NCBI RefSeq assembly: GCF_900129125.1 | Contig: NZ_FQVJ01000001.1 | Span: 62,001-126,000 of the forward strand | Source of the DNA: Acidocella aminolytica 101 = DSM 11237 | GTDB taxonomy: Bacteria > Pseudomonadota > Alphaproteobacteria > Acetobacterales > Acetobacteraceae | Reading direction: 5' to 3' | Length of the DNA stretch: 64,000 nt | Part shown: positions 59,058-64,000 of the stretch, piece after piece | Layout of the letters: each line of letters begins with the position of its first letter | Position numbering within the stretch: the first letter of the stretch is position 1 | Translations under genes and position numbers: made by a program | The notes under the pieces: model-generated | Databases searched by the model: none | The model's input: the letters and a program-made list of their open reading frames with translations, nothing else | What the model was told of the DNA's origin: nothing

Positions 59058-59906
59058 TTAGGCCGTCCATGCCGCAACTTCGGCCGAATGAGCTTTGATC
59101 CAGCCAGCGGTTACCTGGCTTAGTGCTTCCCCATTATTCAGCTTTACCATCATGGCTTCGATATCTTCCAGTGGCAGCTTGAAGTCGCGCAGGAAGGAAA
59201 CAACCTTGGGCGCACGCTTTTGTAGCGACGGGTTTATAATTGTATCGATATGACCAGCCTTGCCATAGATATCCTTGGGATCTTCGAGAGTCTTCAGCTT
59301 GAAGCGTGACCATATGCCCAGGGGCTTCCACGCCGTGACGACAATCCACTCCTTGCGTTCCACAGCGCGCGTCAGCTGAGCTTGCATGGCGGCGGTTGAG
59401 CTAGTTAGAAGATGCATGTCATGCATATCGTAGGCTTTAATGGCCTTGCCCGTATTGAGCATGATGCCGGCCCCAGCTTCAATGCCGGTAATCTTGTTGT
59501 GAAACTTTGCGTGATTCGCTTCGATCTGGGTCAGCGAGTCGATGGTTACATAATCAGGCACCGCCAAGCCCAGCCATGTACCGGAGGTGACTTGGCCAAG
59601 GTCAATGACTTTTTGTTTGTAACGCTGCCAATAAATCTGATGGGTGTAGGGCAACCAAGCAGTCAGCAGGGCATCTGCGTGACCTTCCGCAACAGCAGCC
59701 CACATCGGCCCAGCCGAAGTGCTGATCAGTTCAACAGGCATATTCAGGCGGGTTTTAATAATCTCAGCAGCAATGTGCGTCGTCAGATTGCTGCTTGGCC
59801 AGGCTTGAACATAGGTAAGGCGCAGAGGTGTTGTTTCCGCCAAGGCGGGCATGGCAAGTGAGGAGGTTGCCAAAGCCGTACCCGCAATAAAGTGGCGTCT
59901 TTGCAT
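59058..59906 (-). CDS. proX: Glycine betaine/proline ABC transporter substrate-binding protein
   Basis: 282 residues with a signal peptide cleaved after ALA at residue 23. OpuAC/ProX fold features: LRLTYVQAWPSSNLTTHIAA at the N-terminus, TAWLPYTHQIYWQRY, and an aromatic-rich ligand cage (several Trp and Tyr). AAGGAGAAACGATA precedes the ATG. The ATG overlaps the permease stop by one base (TAATG). It binds quaternary amines such as glycine betaine in the periplasm; the exact ligand is inferred from the family. Confidence 0.88.
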   Translation of the reverse strand: MQRRHFIAGTALATSSLAMPALAETTPLRLTYVQAWPSSNLTTHIAAEIIKTRLNMPVELISTSAGPMWAAVAEGHADALLTAWLPYTHQIYWQRYKQKVIDLGQVTSGTWLGLAVPDYVTIDSLTQIEANHAKFHNKITGIEAGAGIMLNTGKAIKAYDMHDMHLLTSSTAAMQAQLTRAVERKEWIVVTAWKPLGIWSRFKLKTLEDPKDIYGKAGHIDTIINPSLQKRAPKVVSFLRDFKLPLEDIEAMMVKLNNGEALSQVTAGWIKAHSAEVAAWTA

Positions 59907-60766
59907 TATCGTTTCTCCTTAATAGTTGGCCCCAGGGCTTGGGTCATGCGGTCCAACAGAACCGCTAGAATTACCACGCACAAACCGCCAACAAAGCCTT
60001 TGCCGACATCAAGTTGCGTGATTCCTTGTAACACGACATTTCCTAGACCGCCCGCACCGATCATCGCGGAGATAACAACCATCGAAAGGCCAAGCATGAT
60101 CGATTGGTTGATGCCAGCCATAATCGATGGCAGAGCGCTGGGAAGCTGAACTTTTACCAGGAGCTGCCAAGATGTGGCACCAAATGAGTGCGTTGCTTCA
60201 ACCAACTCTCCCGGCACTTGCCGGATGCCAAGAGCAGTCAGACGAATGAGCGGCGGCAGCGCGAAAATGGTGGTTGAGATAACACCAGGAACAAGCCCCA
60301 AGCCAAAGAAGATCACGGCCGGGACAAGATATACGAAGGCGGGCATGGTCTGCATGACGTCCAGAACAGGACGCAGCATCCGTTCGAACATCCGCGAGTT
60401 TGCGCTAGCGATGCCAAGCGGGATACCAATAATCAGCACCAGAAATTCAGCGGCAAGAACCAGCGCCAGCGTCTCAATCAGCGCATGCCAATAGCTGAGA
60501 TTCCAGACCAGGGCCAAACCGATAATGGCGAATAGCGCCATCCCCCATCCCGATGCTTTACGCGGACTAAAGGCAAGCAAAGCCAGAAGAGCGACAATTA
60601 CAATGAAAATGGCTGGTGGAATCCAAAGCAACCCAGATTGCAGCGCACCGATCAACTGCTGGATGGTATTGGAAATAGAGTCGAAAACACCGCCATAGCT
60701 CTGGGTCAGTGCGTTTACGCCGTTACTAACCCAATGCCCGATTGGTAATGGCTTGTCGAATTGCAT
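59906..60766 (-). CDS. proW: Glycine betaine/proline ABC transporter permease
   Basis: 286 residues from ATG 60766, preferred over the ATG three codons upstream because AAGGA then stands eight bases away. About six membrane helices; the inner-membrane permease domain carries the coupling motif region VPGELVEATHSFGATSWQLL with LVKVQLPSALPSIMAGINQS. It forms the translocation pore. It is separated by about 165 bases from the upstream proV gene, and its stop overlaps the proX start. Confidence 0.9.
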   Translation of the reverse strand: MQFDKPLPIGHWVSNGVNALTQSYGGVFDSISNTIQQLIGALQSGLLWIPPAIFIVIVALLALLAFSPRKASGWGMALFAIIGLALVWNLSYWHALIETLALVLAAEFLVLIIGIPLGIASANSRMFERMLRPVLDVMQTMPAFVYLVPAVIFFGLGLVPGVISTTIFALPPLIRLTALGIRQVPGELVEATHSFGATSWQLLVKVQLPSALPSIMAGINQSIMLGLSMVVISAMIGAGGLGNVVLQGITQLDVGKGFVGGLCVVILAVLLDRMTQALGPTIKEKR

Positions 60767-60931
60767 CGCAGTCATCCTTTCGGCAGGCGCCTACCGCCTA
60801 TAGAAAATATTTACCTCCACCGAAGCCGCATTATAGGGCTGAACGGTTGATCTACCTAATTATAATAGACACCTAATTGAATTTGCTTGAGATCTGCGAG
60901 GTAAAGCAAATGTGGCCAGATTGTTTTCGGC

Positions 60932-62194
60932 TTACCCAGGAGATGGTTCGCTGGATGAAAGATCGCTTGCTAATGCTGGTTCTGAATCAGCAATTTGCGC
61001 TTCACCCTGGGCCAGAACGGCGAGAACAGTGCTTTTATCAACCACGCCAGTGACGCGCTGTCGAGAATCGAGAATAACCAGCGGCGAGCCTTCTGCGTTG
61101 ATACGTTGGATAACATCAGCCAAAGTCATATCTGGCGTGCCGGTTGGCAAAGGAATGAAGCTATTCGGATCAAGCTGATTATTATCGCGCTGCACGCTAA
61201 TGTCAGCGAGGCGGACATAGCCGGACAAATGCCTGGCATTATCAACGACTAGCAGCCCACCAAAGCCGCTGCGTTCCATTTTACGCAGCACGGCGCGGGC
61301 GGAGTCCTTTGGATTTGCGGCGACACGCAAAGGCTGCATGATCTGTGCGGCCGTTAACACGCGGGTACGGTCAGCCCCTTCAACAAACGCGGAAACGTAG
61401 TCATCAGCCGGGTTTGCGAGAATTTCCTGAGGTGTACCGACCTGAACAAGGCGGCCGTCACGCAAAATAGCAATCCGCGTGCCAATTTTGATGGCTTCAT
61501 CAAGGTCATGAGAGACAAAGACAATGGTTTTACCTAGCTTGTCTTGAATCTCAAGCAAATCATCCTGAAGCTGACTACGAATCAGCGGATCAAGCGCGCT
61601 GAATGCTTCGTCCATCAGCAGAATTTCCGGGTCTGCTGCCAATGCACGCGCCAAGCCGACGCGCTGCTGCATACCGCCTGACAACTCGAAAGCATGTTTT
61701 TGCTCGTAGCCAGATAAGCCAACCGTTTCAATGACTTGCATCGCACGGGCTTCTCGTTCCGATTTAGATACGCCTTGGATTTCAAGCCCGAATGCCACAT
61801 TCCCAAGAACGGTGCGGTGGGGCAAGAGAGCGAAGCTTTGGAAAACCATACCGAACTTACGCCGCCGCAAGGAACGGAGCTGTCCCGCGCCCATTGCGGT
61901 AACATCTTCACCGTCGATAAAGACACGGCCGGAATTAGGTTCAAGCAAGCGATTAATCAGGCGCAGCAACGTGGACTTGCCGCTGCCTGACAGCCCCATA
62001 ATGACAAAAATCTCACCAGCATGAATATCAAGCGACACGTCATGAACGCCGACGACAACGCCGGTGTCCTGCTGCACTTGTTGTTTGCCGATTCCGGCTT
62101 CAAGCTGCCTTAAAGCCTTGGTCGAATTTTTTCCAAAAATACGACTGACTTTTTCAAGGCGGATTCTGGGTGAGTTTTCGTTACTGCGATGCAT
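60932..62194 (-). CDS. proV: Glycine betaine/proline ABC transporter ATPase with CBS domains
   Basis: 420 residues. Walker A GLSGSGKSTLLRLINRL, Q-loop FQSFALLPHRTV, signature ELSGGMQQRVGLARAL, Walker B ILLMDEAFSALDP and switch His in VFVSHDLDEA. The C-terminal 140 residues hold a CBS pair, which in OpuA-type importers senses ionic strength and gates transport. AAGG is directly next to the ATG. It heads the proVWX operon. Confidence 0.92.
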   Translation of the reverse strand: MHRSNENSPRIRLEKVSRIFGKNSTKALRQLEAGIGKQQVQQDTGVVVGVHDVSLDIHAGEIFVIMGLSGSGKSTLLRLINRLLEPNSGRVFIDGEDVTAMGAGQLRSLRRRKFGMVFQSFALLPHRTVLGNVAFGLEIQGVSKSEREARAMQVIETVGLSGYEQKHAFELSGGMQQRVGLARALAADPEILLMDEAFSALDPLIRSQLQDDLLEIQDKLGKTIVFVSHDLDEAIKIGTRIAILRDGRLVQVGTPQEILANPADDYVSAFVEGADRTRVLTAAQIMQPLRVAANPKDSARAVLRKMERSGFGGLLVVDNARHLSGYVRLADISVQRDNNQLDPNSFIPLPTGTPDMTLADVIQRINAEGSPLVILDSRQRVTGVVDKSTVLAVLAQGEAQIADSEPALASDLSSSEPSPG

Positions 62195-63178
62195 CCTTGC
62201 TACTGCTAAAATTAAAAATTTTTTTATAATTATGATTTGTGATGCGACTTGTCAACCGCTGTTTAAAATTTTCTAAAAAAATTAAACGCTTTCTTTTGTT
62301 TTGTAGTATTTTTTGATTACTATTATGCACAGATCAAAAACGAACAACAATGATTTTATGGTAGGAAATTTCGATGTGAATATATAATGTATATTTTCGT
62401 CTGCTGGGCGCGCCAAATGTTGTTGCGTTGTGTTGTGTTAATGAAATGGCGAAAATTCTGGATAGCGAATTGTATGTTGTTTAAGTATGTCATGACAATT
62501 TCACATGGTGTTTGACTTCAGATTCGTGGAGCCATGATGAATCCAGGAGGGCCTGTTGGCATTTGTACTCGTGCTAGGATACTTTTGACTCTGTCTGGAT
62601 AGTTGGAAGGTAAGCTATTGACGCGGAACTCGATCATACGAGAGTGTCGGTGACCTCTTTCATCGTTCAAGTGATTATCCTTAGGTCCGCCTTTTTTTCT
62701 TCCGGTGCATCCGCTTCTTGCAGTGTTTCATGCGATGGTACGCAAAATGGTCGCGCCTCTGCTAGCTACGATAAGGGGTATATTCGGGAGAATGTCGGTG
62801 AAGAACTTCGATAAATCGGTTTTACCGAGTCAAATTTCATAATTTACGGTGGTTTCCGGATCGGTTAGGAGACCGTCTCGCAAGTTTGGTTTTATCGCCA
62901 TGACAGAAACCAAAACGCTCCAATCAAAAGAATAGTGGAATGTCTTTACTACGGTGTTGGCGTTTTCCAGCGTGCGAGAAGCTTTTTGGCGGAAGCAAGG
63001 CTTCCCGGATATTTGGAAGATTCCCGAGTTCAAAGAGGATATCGAGAGGTGATCGGCATTCCATGACAGCAGGAAAAATTGGAATTCTTGCCCCGTTTTT
63101 CGCTTGTTACGCCATATAGCGTGTCGTGTAGCTGGACACAGGACGAAGCCTGCCGACATTATAAGATAAGGCTCGCTT
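62195..63178. other. AT-rich, gene-poor stretch
   Basis: No gene is supported over nearly 1 kb. The sequence is clearly richer in AT than the window average. A 109-codon minus-strand frame at 62830-63159 (start GFVLCPATRHAIWRNKRKTG) has no convincing SD or family and looks accidental or eroded. The first 150 bases are the upstream region of proV. Confidence 0.4.
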
Positions 63179-63412
63179 CTAGGTCGGGTTTTTAATCAGA
63201 GGTGCATTCTTGCCAACATAAGCGCCTTTTGAATCTCGGACGGCATCTGGATTAAGCCGAGGATCGTGGTGTACGATAACGATGCCACCAGCTGTGATGG
63301 CGATGTCAAATTCAACGCTTGTCAGACCAAGGTATTGCATGAAGGTAAAGGCTGGCAGCGTGCTCTCAGGCCGTCTTCCACGCGCGCCACGGTGTTCAAA
63401 GGCTGCGATCAT
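63179..63412 (-). pseudogene. Glycerophosphodiester phosphodiesterase N-terminal fragment
   Basis: 77 residues: AAFEHRGARGRRPESTLPAF with the catalytic H-R-G, then GLTSVEFDIAITAGGIVIVH and HDPRLNPDAV (E-x-D and HD metal site). These are the first catalytic motifs of the GDPD family. The chain ends at APLIKNPT, about a quarter of normal length, and no continuation is seen downstream. It is a truncated remnant, though AGGA precedes the ATG. Confidence 0.7.
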
Positions 63413-63435
63413 AAAATATATTCCTGGATCTGCCT

Positions 63436-63452
63436 CTGATATAATATATCAG
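63436..63452. promoter_or_regulatory. Perfect 17-base palindrome
   Basis: CTGATATA-A-TATATCAG is perfectly symmetric about 63444. It lies between the end of the LysR gene and the start of the truncated phosphodiesterase gene. It may be an operator left over from the phosphodiesterase gene or serve the LysR mRNA end. Confidence 0.45.
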
Positions 63453-63482
63453 TGCCACAAGAAAACGGATATTCTATGGTTT

Positions 63483-64000
63483 CTATCTCGGTTTTGTAAG
63501 ATAGTGTTCACCAAGAAAAACTGTCTTGGCGAGAGCGGCTTCCTTTCGGATAAAATTAAGTGCAAGCCGAACATTTCTGCTGGCGGCAATATCCGTATGC
63601 ACGGCTGTCCAGTAGGTACGCCGCAGGGACAGGCTATGCGGCAAAATAGGCACAAGTTCTTTTCTATGACAGGCGATAAAAGCCGGGAGAATACATAATC
63701 CGTATCCGGCGCAAGCGGCTTCCATTTGTGCATGCAGGCTGGAACATTGCAGGCGGGCGCGCAGGTTTGGCTCCACTTCATTCAAATAGTCCAGCCCGCG
63801 CGTGAAAACGAGTTCGTCGATATAGCCGGTGAAATCGTGCTTCTTCAGGTCCTGAGCGGAATTTATAAGCGGCTTCGAGCGGAGATATGTTTCGGTACCG
63901 AACACGAAGAGTCGGTAGTCCGTTAGTTTTTCCAGCACGAGTTTCCGGGTGTCTGGTGGGGATAATGTAATGATGATGTCAGTGTCCCGTCGGGACATTG
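63483..64000 (-). CDS. LysR-type regulator, effector domain (cut by window edge)
   Basis: About 172 residues are visible; the frame is open to the right edge. The sequence fits a LysR substrate-binding domain: DTDIIITLSPPDTRKLVLEK, LTDYRLFVFGTETYLRSKPL, LHAQMEAACAGYGLCILPAF and the final RNVRLALNFIRKE helix. The N-terminal DNA-binding domain would lie beyond 64000. The target genes are not visible. Confidence 0.8.
   Translation of the reverse strand, partial: MSRRDTDIIITLSPPDTRKLVLEKLTDYRLFVFGTETYLRSKPLINSAQDLKKHDFTGYIDELVFTRGLDYLNEVEPNLRARLQCSSLHAQMEAACAGYGLCILPAFIACHRKELVPILPHSLSLRRTYWTAVHTDIAASRNVRLALNFIRKEAALAKTVFLGEHYLTKPR

Overview
The window looks like chromosomal DNA of a high-GC alphaproteobacterium. 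An acidophilic member of the Acetobacteraceae (Acidocella or Acidiphilium-like) is my best guess. This is inferred from gene types: two related small beta-barrel porins, a PutA without an N-terminal DNA-binding domain paired with an Lrp-type regulator, sulfide:quinone reductase, polyhydroxybutyrate genes and many nutrient-uptake loci. No rRNA gene is present to confirm it.

Layout. 1-3067: end of a hydantoinase/dihydropyrimidinase gene, a porin and an amino-acid-type permease. 3070-4930: a graveyard of nested IS remnants (IS21 IstA, an IS3 element, a scrap of dinB). 4931-14714: an integrative mobilizable element of about 9.8 kb with integrase, excisionase, a MOBQ-type relaxase, a candidate oriT, a small mobilization-type protein, a four-helix membrane protein, a Lon-like AAA+ ATPase and a DUF433/DUF5615 toxin-antitoxin locus. 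It ends in a 3' half of tRNA-Glu(CUC). 14856-24078: fatty-acid activation and oxidation (acyl-CoA ligase, acyl-CoA dehydrogenase, divergent TetR), an extradiol dioxygenase/DoxX pair with a LysR regulator, and eroded genes (MFS transporter, phenol hydroxylase). 24079-34656: proline catabolism (Lrp regulator and PutA), a complete Liv ABC transporter and an NCS1 permease.

35203-41899: a MocR-type regulator followed by a compact cluster of a membrane protein, a phosphoribosyltransferase, phaC, phaB, a CBS-domain protein and a host-attachment-type protein. Five perfect TTGA-N6-TCAA sites and one near-match lie in the promoter regions of this cluster, which points to a shared FNR/FixK-type low-oxygen regulon. 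42232-43397 is an intact IS5-family element with inverted repeats and a TTAA target duplication. 43673-49845: PBP2 with a tiny membrane-protein ORF, then a convergent RND pump and adaptor. 50136-53790: sulfide:quinone reductase and a gamma-glutamyl hydrolase/aldehyde dehydrogenase pair. 53861-56442: MYG1 and an ABC-F protein. 56824-58739: a DUF4011-type remnant and a second porin. 59058-62194: a proVWX glycine-betaine/proline importer. The right end is AT-rich, with a truncated phosphodiesterase fragment and a LysR gene cut by the window edge.

The main themes are uptake and breakdown of nitrogenous and carbon compounds, a probable oxygen-controlled storage/stress cluster, and one mobile element with several degraded parts and an unexplained AAA+ cargo gene.
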